From Terfezia claveryi (taxonomy: Eukaryota; Ascomycota; Pezizomycetes; Pezizales; Pezizaceae), in contig WHUX01000697.1 of NCBI GenBank assembly GCA_015179025.1, positions 1 through 13,582 of the forward strand: a stretch of 13,582 bases of DNA, read 5' to 3'. This document shows, piece by piece, positions 1 through 9,329 of the stretch (position 1 is its first letter; the number at the start of each line of letters is the position of its first letter). Both the position numbers and the translations under genes were made by a program. The notes under the pieces are model-generated. The model was not told the origin of the DNA. It searched no databases and saw only the letters and a program-made list of their open reading frames with translations.

Positions 1-384
1 GGCAAAGGTAAAAGTCCTTAAGAACGTATAAGTCGTTACGTGCACAAGTCACAAAACACTCTATTACTGAATAAGATACCTAACCAACTCTTTTTTAGAC
101 GGTGCAAGGCGATACCAATGCTGAAGAGGCCGAAACTGATGGGAATAAACAAGATAGGGCTGATATCGATAAATAAGATAGGATGCATAAATAATATCGA
201 CCGAGATGTGAATAGGATTGATGGGAATCATGTCTTCCTTCTTCCTTTTTTACGGATGAGTATGTAGAGAATGCCCAGAATGTGGGGGGTGAAGAAGTGC
301 TACATTAGGCGCTCGCTTGGGATAAGCATTCTTGGCACTCGATAAATATGTATTAGTAGGATTTGGGGCATTCCCCTCGATAGA
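1..384. other. Intergenic, no gene recognised
   Basis: Nothing in this stretch resembles a known protein, RNA gene or transposon end. The sequence is AT-rich and contains short imperfect repeats around AATAAGATAGG/AATAAACAAGATAGGG (about 145-185). The longest open frames are under 80 codons and show no conserved motif or splice structure, so they were not called. Confidence 0.5.
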
Positions 385-570
385 CATACACAACGAATAA
401 TGATGACGGTTTGCATAGCCATGTAATCCAATACGGGAACCGAACATTTTTGCTTTTCTGGACTTACCAAGGAAAGAGGCATCAACTTTTCTCAGTGTGA
501 CCCCAATATGTTTTGCTCTTTTTGGTTAGAGAGGAATTCCTCCACCCGCCGTCGGGGTCCGGTGCAATTT
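385..570 (-). repeat. Diverged third copy of the inverted-repeat arm sequence
   Basis: This stretch shares ordered, similarly spaced blocks with the left arm of the large inverted repeat. TGCATAGCCATG occurs at 412-423 here and at 1353-1364 in the arm. An ACCAAGG block follows about 52-54 bases downstream in both, and a CAATATG block lies further on. On the minus strand the short translation contains an HGYA-x-R-x-HY-like stretch that parallels HGYAFSRNHY in the arm. The similarity is patchy, so this is read as an old copy of the same repeat family, in the same orientation as the left arm. It could instead be a decayed coding fragment common to both. No function is recognised. Confidence 0.4.
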
Positions 571-576
571 GTAGAG

Positions 577-1235
577 GGGTAGGGCAAGTTAATCTGCCCC
601 TACGTGTAGCTAAATACATTAAAATATGAAGAAAGGAAATTCGTGAAGTGAGATGCTACCAAAGAAAGTGGAAATGCTACCCATTTCCTGCTTCTAGTTG
701 GGTGATGAGGTAAGCCTTCCACCTCACCCAATATTCTTCGCTTTCTCCCTAGCTTGTCTAACTTTTCCCATGTTGCTGGTGTCCCAATAAGCTCCTTTTT
801 TCTTACGAAGTGTGTTTAGGGCAGTTGAAGGTGATGTGCTAGGCATCTACTGTGTACTGTAGTGGAGAATTACCTTCAATTGCCCACGGTTTAGACGCAT
901 GAGAGCCAGGCTCCTGGGGAGCAAGCGCAGCTGGGGAGAGCTGGACACTCCGGAGTGGAGAGAGGAGGGGGATGAATCCTTCGAGGCCACGGAGAGTTTT
1001 TTTTACTTACATCTATCATGAGCTCACCTAATATTTGCATTTTTCTATTTGGCGAGTTTCTCCTCATGGTCCCTCTAACGGGACCGTATAGGAGTAATTT
1101 TTTTAAAAAAAAAAAAAAACTTTTTAGTGTGCTGGTTGTGGTGCGAAGACAAAGTTTAGGGCATGTGACTACTTGACTTTACTTGTTATCTTACAAATAA
1201 ATTCGCCTGATGGCAAGCTAACCACAATTGCCCTA
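577..1235. repeat. Cluster of TA-flanked GGGCA...TGCCC inverted motifs
   Basis: An 11-bp perfect inverted pair, GGGTAGGGCAA (577-587) and TTGCCCTACCC (1228-1238), brackets this gene-free segment. Related TAGGGCA motifs start at 580, 817 and 1157, and their reverse complements lie at about 595-602, 872-885 and 1229-1235. Most are bordered by TA, the target duplicated by Tc1/mariner-type elements. The segment also contains T7 followed by A15 (1098-1119). No coding capacity is visible. These may be relics of one or several nested miniature inverted-repeat elements; short inverted pairs can also arise by chance. Confidence 0.3.
819..885. repeat. 67-bp inverted-repeat unit (hairpin or MITE relic)
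   Basis: GGGCAGTTGAAGGT (819-832) is the inverted counterpart of ACCTTCAATTGCCC (872-885): 14 bp with a single mismatch around a 39-bp loop. The left end is preceded by TA. It carries the same GGGCA terminal motif as neighbouring units, so it may be a tiny member of the same inverted-repeat family. It has no coding content. Confidence 0.4.
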
Positions 1236-1678
1236 CCCTTGCAAGCCTACTAGTGAGCAGCCACCGTCTAGTGCACATCCCTGCAAACCCCCTTGCAACA
1301 GCGTTTCCAGCCACACTCGTGATATATCATGAGCATAGTGATTCCGGCTAAATGCATAGCCATGGAAAAGAGTACGCTCTACAACATGGTTATGCTCATA
1401 TCCCACCAAGGTCAACCGAAGACTCAATATTCCCCTTTCCAATATGACCTCCCCGAAGAGCCACCCCCACCCCCTCAACGCCTGTTATAGGCCGGGTATC
1501 CAGCAGGAGAGCCTATGACGACTAGAAGGCCATTTCCTGGTACCTATATTCATGTCAAAACAGCCTCTAGGGCAGCAGCCCCTAATATGACTAAACGGTA
1601 TACAGGCAACAACAATGCTCCAAAGTGAACATTTTCAGAATTAACTAATTTACTTTATTTATGGTAGTCTGAACTCTC
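1234..1678 (-). repeat. Left arm of large inverted repeat (445 bp)
   Basis: The reverse complement of this segment matches 2576-3020 at every position but one (1626 against 2628). The match ends abruptly at 1233/3021 on the outside and at 1679/2575 on the inside. Beyond the inner edge, clearly weaker homology continues for roughly 85 bp (to about 1765 / 2489) with many substitutions. The minus strand is open for 81 codons (1233-1478) in the same frame as the other arm, but this frame begins at a TTG, matches no family I recognise and is probably a by-product of the repeat. Confidence 0.9.
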
Positions 1679-2575
1679 GACCCCCTCCCCTCTGCAACCT
1701 TTCCCTCTATAGCATTCTCAATCACTACGGATAGGTTTTCAATAGTTTTGGGACCTCCAATACCCCCCTTCAAGGACCCCCCCCCAATATCTACGCTCTC
1801 TCTCTACTCCCTCTATAGGCCGAATATTGCACGAATAGGCCCATAACTACTAGGAGACCTCTACCTAGCATCTGTTGCTGCTGGTGCTGAAGGTGGAATG
1901 TGCAAAATGGCAAAACTAGAGGTCCCAATTTACGGTACTAATTTCCCCAAATAATTACTTCTGAGAGCTCTATTATGCCTCTCCTCTATCCACCTCGATC
2001 TAACTTGAAGCTCTCCTCCAGAGCATCCTCAGTACCACCGCTCTGCTAGTACCCTACGCTAAGTGCACGGTTACTATAAGGATTTAAAATGCCTCAAGAA
2101 AGGCCAGTATCAAAGCGACCATAATATAATTTCTCGATCGAGACTAATAATGTGGGGGTAGAAATTATAGTGCAATTAGAGGCCTTTTCACGAGTTAAGT
2201 GCTAGATTGGATGCTAGGTTGAGTATAAGGTTGGACTGCATACTAGGTTGGATACTAGGTTGGACATTAAATGGGATGCTAGGCTAGATCTTTAGACTGA
2301 CACTAGACTGACGCTGGAGTAGATATTGGAAATCTAGGGCAGCTAGGTTAGAAAGGTTGGAATCTAGGTCGATCGTGAGCATATAGTTGCTGTGAGCAGG
2401 TTAAAACAACCCTGGAGGAGGCCGGCAAACCCTCTAGATCGAAGCGATTCATGAAGGCCAAAGGCAGGTATTGGTAGTCCGAATATATAAATATTGGAGC
2501 TTCTAAAGCTATTGGCGACCTCCCCGTAGTGCTTGAGAATGCTGTAGAGGGGAATTTGCAGAGAGAGGGGGGGTT
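1679..2575. other. Spacer between the inverted-repeat arms, no gene
   Basis: The spacer of about 900 bp holds C-rich tracts near its left end (about 1680-1790), a degenerate minisatellite near 2207-2283 and no open frame resembling a transposase or any other known protein. Its outermost 85 bp on each side are diverged extensions of the arms, which shows that the original inverted homology was longer than the near-perfect part. Confidence 0.6.
2207..2283. repeat. Degenerate 12-nt minisatellite
   Basis: Successive units built on TTGGATGCTAGG are visible: 2207-2218, 2219-2230 (TTGAGTATAAGG), 2231-2247 (with a 5-nt insertion), 2248-2259 (TTGGATACTAGG) and 2260-2283 (expanded). Similar but weaker echoes continue to about 2320. 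It lies inside the inverted-repeat spacer and has no evident coding role. Confidence 0.6.
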
Positions 2576-3020
2576 GAGAGTTCAGACTACCATAAATAAA
2601 GTAAATTAGTTAATTCTGAAAATGTTCATTTTGGAGCATTGTTGTTGCCTGTATACCGTTTAGTCATATTAGGGGCTGCTGCCCTAGAGGCTGTTTTGAC
2701 ATGAATATAGGTACCAGGAAATGGCCTTCTAGTCGTCATAGGCTCTCCTGCTGGATACCCGGCCTATAACAGGCGTTGAGGGGGTGGGGGTGGCTCTTCG
2801 GGGAGGTCATATTGGAAAGGGGAATATTGAGTCTTCGGTTGACCTTGGTGGGATATGAGCATAACCATGTTGTAGAGCGTACTCTTTTCCATGGCTATGC
2901 ATTTAGCCGGAATCACTATGCTCATGATATATCACGAGTGTGGCTGGAAACGCTGTTGCAAGGGGGTTTGCAGGGATGTGCACTAGACGGTGGCTGCTCA
3001 CTAGTAGGCTTGCAAGGGTA
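2576..3020 (+). repeat. Right arm of large inverted repeat (445 bp)
   Basis: This is the inverted partner of 1234-1678, with one mismatch in 445 positions (T at 2628 where the left arm implies C). The plus strand carries the same 81-codon frame (2776-3021), starting at TTG and unlike any protein family I know. The arms could pair into a very long stem in single-stranded DNA or in a read-through transcript. Confidence 0.9.
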
Positions 3021-5022
3021 ACTTAGCACGAGAACGTGCACCTTAATTCACACAAATTCTCCATATAAACCCTTCAAAACTTAAAAGGTCAAAACAAGCT
3101 GCCCCGGCCTACTGAGCTCCGATGCCACACAACTAGCCAAGTCACCTTCATTCTTGCCATACCCAACAGCCCTGCTTAGGCTCTCCTGGTAGAATTTTTT
3201 TGGGGGTGCATCATTATTCGTATTGATACTTACTCATGTGCGTTCCATGTGGGGCCACGATGAGCCACCTGGAACCTCAGGTGTATCTGCAATGCTTTCC
3301 CAGGTACATTTAATGTTGGTCTTTTCGCATGCATCGAATTAAGCTCCCTCGTGTCACAGGAACCATGCTGATGTGCGGCTGAGGAATGCCATGTGCCGAA
3401 GCTCGTCTTCGCACAGTGTACGAAACCCAAACACAAACCCTCCGAGCCTCGCAAATTTCACACACAAGAGTGTGACCCCTCTGTCGTATGGAGATGTTCC
3501 TACAATTCGAGTTACGATGCCAGAGTATTCAGAGAACGGTTAATACCCCGGGTGTAGATTATGAAGTAATGAGCCGTGTTCACGTGATACTATCCAAATT
3601 ACACTCAGGCTTAATAGAGACTTAGGTAACTTAGTATTTGTTGCCATATAGGCATGAAGATCTCGGCATTGATCCCCCGTAAACTGAGGTTAGACTCTCT
3701 GTCCAGTGGTTGGTATCAGCGCTGAACTAGACAGCAGAAAGTACTCTAAACGGAACATTGATGTCTCTGTACATGTGAAACCGTAAACATGACCTTAAGA
3801 TATTAATAAGTATGCTTATTGCGCGTATGTTTCAAATAGACTCGACGGTGTTGCAGTTGCGGAAGTGAATGTTCAGATCTCGATCCATTATCAGTTTTGT
3901 GGACTCTCTTACTTTTCAGATACTGGGTCAAAAACTGTATATTATAGACTAGGAACTTGTCTGGATGTGTACTTCCAAAGTTTTTATTGCATCTGTTTTG
4001 TGATTACAGTTTGGATGTCAAACTGCATCGACTGTGTCTTCATCATTTTTTAATAACGACGGCGGAGGTGATATACATAGGTACTGTACATTACGTTATC
4101 CTTTTCTAGCAATATTTTATGTTCAAGTCTCCGGCCTATTACTATTAGTCAAACTTAGATCTAGAGAATTTGAGTAGAAAGGTATATTCGTATATTGGAC
4201 TACTACGGGAGAAGTTCCGTAGCTCAAAGCGGGGCAAATGCAGCATAGCTGGTACGACAACCTCTTGAAGCATGCAAACTGGATCTTCAGCAGAACTATT
4301 GGTTCTGATAATGACAAAGCTGCCTTGCTGATATAAGCTCTTATATATTGATTTAAGACATCATGAGGATACCATACCAACCCAACTGGGGCTGCTGAGT
4401 AGGTAGGTAGGTACAGTAACTCTATACCTGTCTCTGGTTAGGTCTCGGGGTATAAAGCACCGCAAGATACAGATTGGATTGTTAAAGTAAGACTAACGTT
4501 TACCTTGCAGGTGAAACAAGCTCATACTAGCTGAATAGGTACCCTAAGCCAGTCATAGCCCAGGGCTGATGGCATGTAAGACTCTAAAATAAGGTACTCA
4601 GGCCTCGTAGTAGGGATCAGCGTCGAGCTTGGCAGAATGAAACTAATGGCGATGCATACTGTACTTATTAGGACCTCGTATTTGTTGAAGTTGAACGCAG
4701 AGATGACTGCCGAATTGCGCTAACGGTCACCTCACTCTAGCCTCAGTTGCAGCCGTCATCTCTGTATGGTCTGAGCCTTGATGTATGCACAGTCAGGATA
4801 TATTCAACAAGGAAAATATCATGGTTGGCCACTTAAGGAAATTCCAGCTACCCTAGTATTTGCATATTCCTTCAGCCGCCAATCCCAGTCTACCGATACG
4901 ATTCAACATCATCCAATAGGTATTCTGTTTCCAAGATACGGCGTGAACAGTTGTGGCACTGCACTCCAATTATTAGACTGAGATTGTCGAGGGCTGTGAT
5001 GACAGTTAGGATGGCGGGGGCA
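3021..5022. other. Long intergenic stretch, no gene recognised
   Basis: I find no recognisable protein motif, transposon end or RNA gene across these 2 kb on either strand. Small features only: three TAGG units at 4400-4411, and a 10-bp inverted pair CAGAGATGAC (4698-4707) / GTCATCTCTG (4755-4764) around a 47-bp loop. Open frames of 60-85 codons (for example minus strand 4123-4380) have no visible domain and look random. The last part may include upstream regulatory sequence of the DUF2235 gene. Confidence 0.5.
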
Positions 5023-5030
5023 TATAAATA
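5023..5030 (+). promoter_or_regulatory. TATA-like box upstream of the DUF2235 gene
   Basis: TATAAATA lies 177 bp upstream of the ATG at 5208, a plausible distance for a fungal core promoter with a 5' leader of about 150 nt. The support is a sequence match only; such motifs are common by chance in AT-rich DNA. Confidence 0.25.
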
Positions 5031-5409
5031 TGAGAGGGATGCTATTGTAGATCTTCAAATCCGGGTCCTTTGTTCTTCATATTTTCTGCATATATCTCCA
5101 CTTACCTACCGGCTCTTCATTTTCCTGGTTCTATTTATTTTGACTGGAGACATAAAGCAACTCTTGAGCAAATAGTTAGGACTTTGATTATCTGACGTTC
5201 GCTTCAAATGAAACGACTTATTGTTCTTTGCGACGGTACGGGCCAATCGTCACATCGGGGCGAGAGTTCATTTCCGAGCAATGTTAAGACTCTCGGTGAC
5301 TGTCTCGCACAGACATACACTGTCCCTGGTGATGATGATAAACACCCACAAGTCATCTATTACCAGTCTGGCGTTGGCACATCGTCGTCATCCTTGCAAG
5401 GTCTTTCCG

Positions 5410-5477
5410 GTAAGCGGGAACCGCATCACCTAGGAGTTTATTGTCATTGCTAACAGATAAATTGGTACACAATCTAG
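5410..5477 (+). other. Intron 1 of the DUF2235 gene (68 bp)
   Basis: The donor is GTAAGC, the branch-point match is TTGCTAAC (5447-5454) and the acceptor is TAG (5475-5477), 23 nt after the branch motif. Removal joins the frame in phase 1 and links ...LQGLS to EGFGLGIDDNILDA, as the family requires. The length is typical for an ascomycete intron. Confidence 0.85.
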
Positions 5478-5878
5478 AGGGCTTTGGTTTAGGAATAGAC
5501 GACAACATCCTCGATGCCTATTATTTTCTTAGCAATAACTATGAGGAAGGGGACGAAATATTTTTATTTGGCTTTTCCCGCGGGCTTCACTGCACGCATT
5601 GTTGCCAATCTGTGGTGCGATTGGGCCTACTGCATATGAACGTATCATGGATGATCCGCCGAGCATGGGCCAGTACAGGAAAGATGACGGGAACAAAGCT
5701 TCGACTATTTCTTGCAGCAGCTTGAGAGCCAGACTTTGCGGACCGTAACGTCATACCCGGGTTAAGGTACTGGGGGTGTGGGATACTGTAGGTGCTGTTG
5801 GGTTGCCAGACTACGAGATTGTGGAAAAGTTGAAGTTGAACTCCAAAAACGAATTTTATGATACTCGTCTGCATTGGG

Positions 5879-5940
5879 GTATGGATCACCACATCTCCGC
5901 TGGAATGTCAACCATGATTAAATCTGAGTGTGATAATTAG
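5879..5940 (+). other. Intron 2 of the DUF2235 gene (62 bp)
   Basis: The donor is GTATGG and the acceptor TAG (5938-5940); removal joins FYDTRLHW to GIENVFHALALDEYR in phase 1. The branch point is weak, with only CTGAG near 5924 and TGATAAT near 5931. Without splicing, in-frame stops interrupt the conserved block. Confidence 0.7.
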
Positions 5941-6045
5941 GAATCGAGAATGTGTTCCATGCGCTTGCCCTTGATGAATACCGTCTCACGTTTGGGCCTA
6001 CCCTATTTTACCTTCCAACGGATGACATGAAGCCAAAATGGTTTA

Positions 6046-6113
6046 GTAAGTCTACTTTCCGCTGAACGGAAACGCGGAAATGGATGGTTGCAGATTACTG
6101 ACATACCTTATAG
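6046..6113 (+). other. Intron 3 of the DUF2235 gene (68 bp)
   Basis: The donor is the consensus GTAAGT, the branch motif TTACTGAC lies at 6095-6102 and the acceptor is TAG (6111-6113). Splicing joins DDMKPKWF to KAQEQPGKKEK, leading directly into the conserved WFAGAHTDIGGGY block. It is a typical short fungal intron. Confidence 0.85.
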
Positions 6114-7297
6114 AAGCGCAAGAACAACCTGGGAAGAAAGAGAAAATCAGACTTAGGCAATGTTGGTTTGCCGGAGCGCATACCGATATCGGCGGTGGCT
6201 ATGCCTCTTCACATCAATCCAACATCACGCTGGCCTGGATGATTGACAACTGCAAGCGCCTTGGATTCCTAACCTTCAATGCCGATACCCATTGGACTTA
6301 GAGCACATTAACCAGGGCCGAAAATGGAAGAAGACCATAAACGGGCACCACCGGCCCCAGGATGACAAATACGGCAGCCACATTCAGGGGGCAAGAGATG
6401 CTTACTTGGTCGAAAACGAATATCCAGGCTGGGGTTGCGGTATCATTCGCGACTCGTTTTCAGAAATGAATGCAATTACCAAACAGGTCCGCATGCCGGA
6501 AATTACGCTGTACTCGGTGGGCACCCAGGCCCAACAGTCGTGATTCCGAAAATCGACAATGTGATAAACGCGCTGTCATATTTGAATCCACTCAGCTACA
6601 CATGGCCATGGTCAGCTAAGGGAGCGAAGGTAGCATCGCCCGAACCCGTCGAGTGCCGAGAACAGAGTTGCAAGCACCCCATCGTGAAATGGGATCAGCC
6701 TGGCGCCACCAACGAAACCATTCACGCTTCTGTATTTGCACGTTTTATGGAAGTACAGAAAGGTAGGGAAATGAAAGTGCACCAATGGAACCCAAAATCG
6801 CTACAGGGGTTCCGTGTGAGTGATTTGAAGGACCCCAAGACTGATTTCAAGCGCGAGCCATGCAGCGAGCCGGAGGGGTCAGAAATCCCTTACAATTCAA
6901 ATGGAGGGGACCTGCTGCTTACATAAAGGGAAATATTTTGAAATGTATGAGGAGCCGGACGACTATTATACGGATGGATTGATGGAACAGCTGCGTTACC
7001 ACGACCCAAATTCTGGGAGACTTCGCCCTTGGCGGAGAAGCGGGTGTATGCGGAATGGTTGGAGGAAGGTTTCGACTATCAGGCATGGCTCAAGACTAAG
7101 GGAGGAAAAAGTAGATCTTTCAGGCCCAGAGACAGCTTTAGAAGATTAAAGATGGAGAAAGAATATTTTAATTTGGTAAAGAAAGTTCCACCAGGTCCAC
7201 TGTGACTTCCTTATCCCCTTCTTTTGTCTTCCGTAACTATCGTGCTTTCTCATCTGCCTGATCCCATGAACTCCACCTAATTCCTAACATTTGTGGG

Positions 7298-7330
7298 CAC
7301 TTTTCTTTCAAGAATAATGAAAGAAAAGTG
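7298..7330. repeat. Perfect 13-bp hairpin downstream of the DUF2235 gene
   Basis: CACTTTTCTTTCA (7298-7310) and its exact reverse complement TGAAAGAAAAGTG (7318-7330) flank a 7-nt loop. It lies 93 nt after the stop codon, probably within the 3' untranslated region. It could act as an RNA structure or be a transposon footprint. No U-tract terminator logic applies in a eukaryotic gene. Confidence 0.6.
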
Positions 7331-7375
7331 TTCAGATTGTGTTGGATTACCAGAACGCCGGCCTTCATGTGTAGA

Positions 7376-7690
7376 CAATTTAAGCTTTAAGCTTTAAGCT
7401 AAGCTTATATTATGATATCACGGAGGCTGCGGGCAATATTACGCGTGTCGCCTGTGTGGACTAGTCAATTGTGACATGCAAATCCTGGCTTTACGTATGT
7501 TGCACTTTCACAAGTGACATTTTTTCTCTGTTGATAAAAAAAAAAAAAGGAATATTTCTCGATATTCTTCTAATCAGGTAGCTTTTTAGAGAAATCTAAG
7601 ATATTCCTGTTGGAGTGGCAGGTGTCAGTCCGCATGCTTAAAGAGGTAAAGTACTCCAGATCTAGATCTAGATCGGCTTAAGCTTAAAGG
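7376..7690. repeat. Patch of short HindIII-like repeats and an imperfect hairpin
   Basis: At 7381-7407 there is a run of overlapping AAGCTT units, echoed in inverted sense at about 7674-7688 (GGCTTAAGCTTAAAG) beside an AGATCT repeat (7658-7671). In between lie A13 (7536-7548) and an imperfect inverted pair, AGGAATATTTCTC (7548-7560) against 7589-7608. The symmetry suggests a degraded miniature inverted-repeat element about 300 bp long, but the ends are not clean enough to define it. Confidence 0.3.
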
Positions 7691-9329
7691 CAAAACTCTA
7701 TTTCAACGCGGGATGAGGTTAGGTTAATTCAACGCATTCGTCCGTAGCTATATATGGCATGTACGCTTCAGCACCCCAAACAGACCCTCAACCCCATGTC
7801 AATTATTGTGCCCAGTCATTAATAATCTCCTCAAGTTCAGTACGTATGGTACTTGGGCTGTGACATCACTGTAGAGATCAAAGAGCCTCACTTCCCCATC
7901 CACCTCAGATTCCCATCGATCAGTAATGGTACCGCGGCGGAGCTGCTGTTATTGTAGAGTGCTCGTCACAATGTCGCCGAAATGTTTTCCCTACAACGTT
8001 CGTGTAAGAATCGTTTCCGCTTTAATTACAGCTATTATCGGTTTCAATTGGCATTAACTAATCTTATCAGAAACTCGGGTATTTTTGTGTAACAAATAAA
8101 TCAAAGATTACTCGAGGAATGGCAGCCAACATCAGAAACTACACAATTAGCGGAATTACAGCTATAGCGCTATAGAAGGTTACAATAGGTGCGATATGCC
8201 TGAAAACCTGAGTCAGCCTCAGCGTACTAATAGGCCTCCAAGACCCAAGTGAAGTAATTATTAGAGAAGTTGCATCTACTGTGATAAGGTTACTGTTTTA
8301 GTAGTATGGACTCAACTTCTCAAGACGGGAACGGAGTCGCTTCTACTGTGAGGGGGATACATTTGCCCAAAAAGGGGAATGAGCTTGACGGAGAACGCAA
8401 ATTAGTTAGACGAAAAATGCCCATATTCTGAAGATGATACCCTCTAGATACTGGAAATCCTATGCCCACCTTTATACGTAAAAAGGCATCAAGAAGTGTC
8501 CTATACTTAATTAGACTTTCGTATTTCCCCAAGCAAAGTTGAGGATCAGTTCCCCGTATCGTGCGGTTTCATATATCTAGGGTTGCTTATATTGAAACTT
8601 TAGTTAGTTATCCAGATTTTCCTGAAATTGCCATAACACCGACGCACTACTTACCTATAGTCAAGGGCGATATCGTAAACTTAGCCACTCATACACGAGA
8701 TAACTTCCACACAGCTCATTGTTTCACAGCAGCTCATCAAGAGAGCATGAGCGAGGTTTTACATTGCTGTGTCAAATTGGTTGAACTTTTATCTGGTTAA
8801 GAGAGTAGAGAGCATATGCAATTGGCTCTGAGCGAATACGCATCATTGCTGCTGGCACTAATAGCAAAACTTCATAATAGTGGATTTCCATTGGATGAGT
8901 AAAATACTCGTTATTACTCGTTATTAATACTATCTACCTAGTATATGATGAGAGTGTGCGGAAGCCCAGCTGGATTGTTCCAACCTCCGAGCCGCACTAG
9001 CTGCTAAATACATAAATATTCCCCTCTTCTTTCCTCCCTCCCTGCCCCGACGCCGCTTTCTTCTATGTACTCTCTCCGGGTATCTGAAAGGGGAAAGTGA
9101 CGGTGTACTAGTATAAACAAGAATCGTACAAGGATCGCGGGAAGAAAGTGACAGAGTGAAAATGCACATATAAGCGGCTGGATCGCACGTACTTAGATAG
9201 TTTAAGTCTTAGAATACTAGCAGCATAAGCCTCGAGCCTATAGCGAAAACTACGATAGTTCCGCGAATATCAATACAAACTCTTTATTAATTGGCAAAGA
9301 TTCCTTTCCTCATCTTACACTATCTACTG
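7691..9329. other. Intergenic, no gene recognised
   Basis: These 1.6 kb carry no motif I recognise. A frame of 79 codons on the plus strand (8561-8800) starts at GTG and has no Met start, splice context or known domain. Small structures present are a perfect 14-bp palindrome CTATAGCGCTATAG (8162-8175) and a 10-bp tandem duplication TACTCGTTAT (8905-8924). Confidence 0.5.

Larger units (their letters stand above)
1236..3018. mobile_element. Candidate foldback-type non-autonomous DNA transposon
   Basis: The two near-identical arms and the spacer between them have the layout of a foldback element or long-TIR MITE. The outer tips read CCCTTGCAAGCC inward from both sides, and each tip is directly bordered by TA (1234-1235 and 3019-3020), compatible with a TA target-site duplication as in the Tc1/mariner superfamily. 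There is no transposase-like reading frame inside, so mobility would depend on an enzyme supplied in trans. Because TA is self-complementary, the duplication cannot be distinguished from two extra bases of arm identity. The alternative is two inverted copies of a longer repeat, homogenised by gene conversion. Confidence 0.45.
5208..7205 (+). pseudogene. DUF2235 alpha/beta-hydrolase gene, four exons, frame broken by small indels
   Basis: This is a member of the DUF2235 family, predicted serine hydrolases of the alpha/beta fold; bacterial relatives include the Tle1 phospholipases, but the fungal substrate is unknown. The start at 5208 opens with the family's KRLIVLCDGTGQS motif. Near residue 99 comes FLFGFSRG, the GxSxG nucleophile elbow. 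VWDTVGAVGLPD follows, then FHALALDEYR, and near residue 258 WFAGAHTDIGGGYA, the conserved His/Asp region. The C-terminus contains EWLEEGFDYQAWLK and ends at TGA 7203-7205. Exons are 5208-5409, 5478-5878, 5941-6045 and 6114-7205, about 600 codons. The coding frame shifts near 5582-5588, 5610-5617, 5698-5700, 5757-5761, 6285-6303, 6475-6505, 6915-6930 and 7006-7011, each explained by 1-2 nt. No stop codon arises by substitution in the intended frames. It is therefore either a very recent pseudogene or an intact gene with sequence errors. Family assignment is confident; intactness is open. Confidence 0.9.

Noticed and set aside
40..267. 75-codon plus-strand frame
   Set aside because: Low-complexity translation created by short AATAAGATAGG-like repeats, with no conserved motif or splice context.
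1783..1797. CCCCAATATCTACG shared with the LTR end at 13264-13277
   Set aside because: A 14-nt match between two places in a 13.6-kb window is within chance expectation, and the flanks do not align.
5587..5892. 101-codon minus-strand frame
   Set aside because: It is antisense to the conserved DUF2235 exon 2 and crosses its splice donor; a shadow of the real gene.
5410..5940. Explaining the DUF2235 frame changes by additional introns
   Set aside because: The other breaks (for example 5582-5617) lie inside conserved protein blocks with no GT...AG pair or missing residues to account for; 1-2-nt indels fit better.
8561..8800. 79-codon plus-strand frame
   Set aside because: It starts at GTG, has no Met start and no domain I recognise. 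In a eukaryotic region this is not enough to call a gene.
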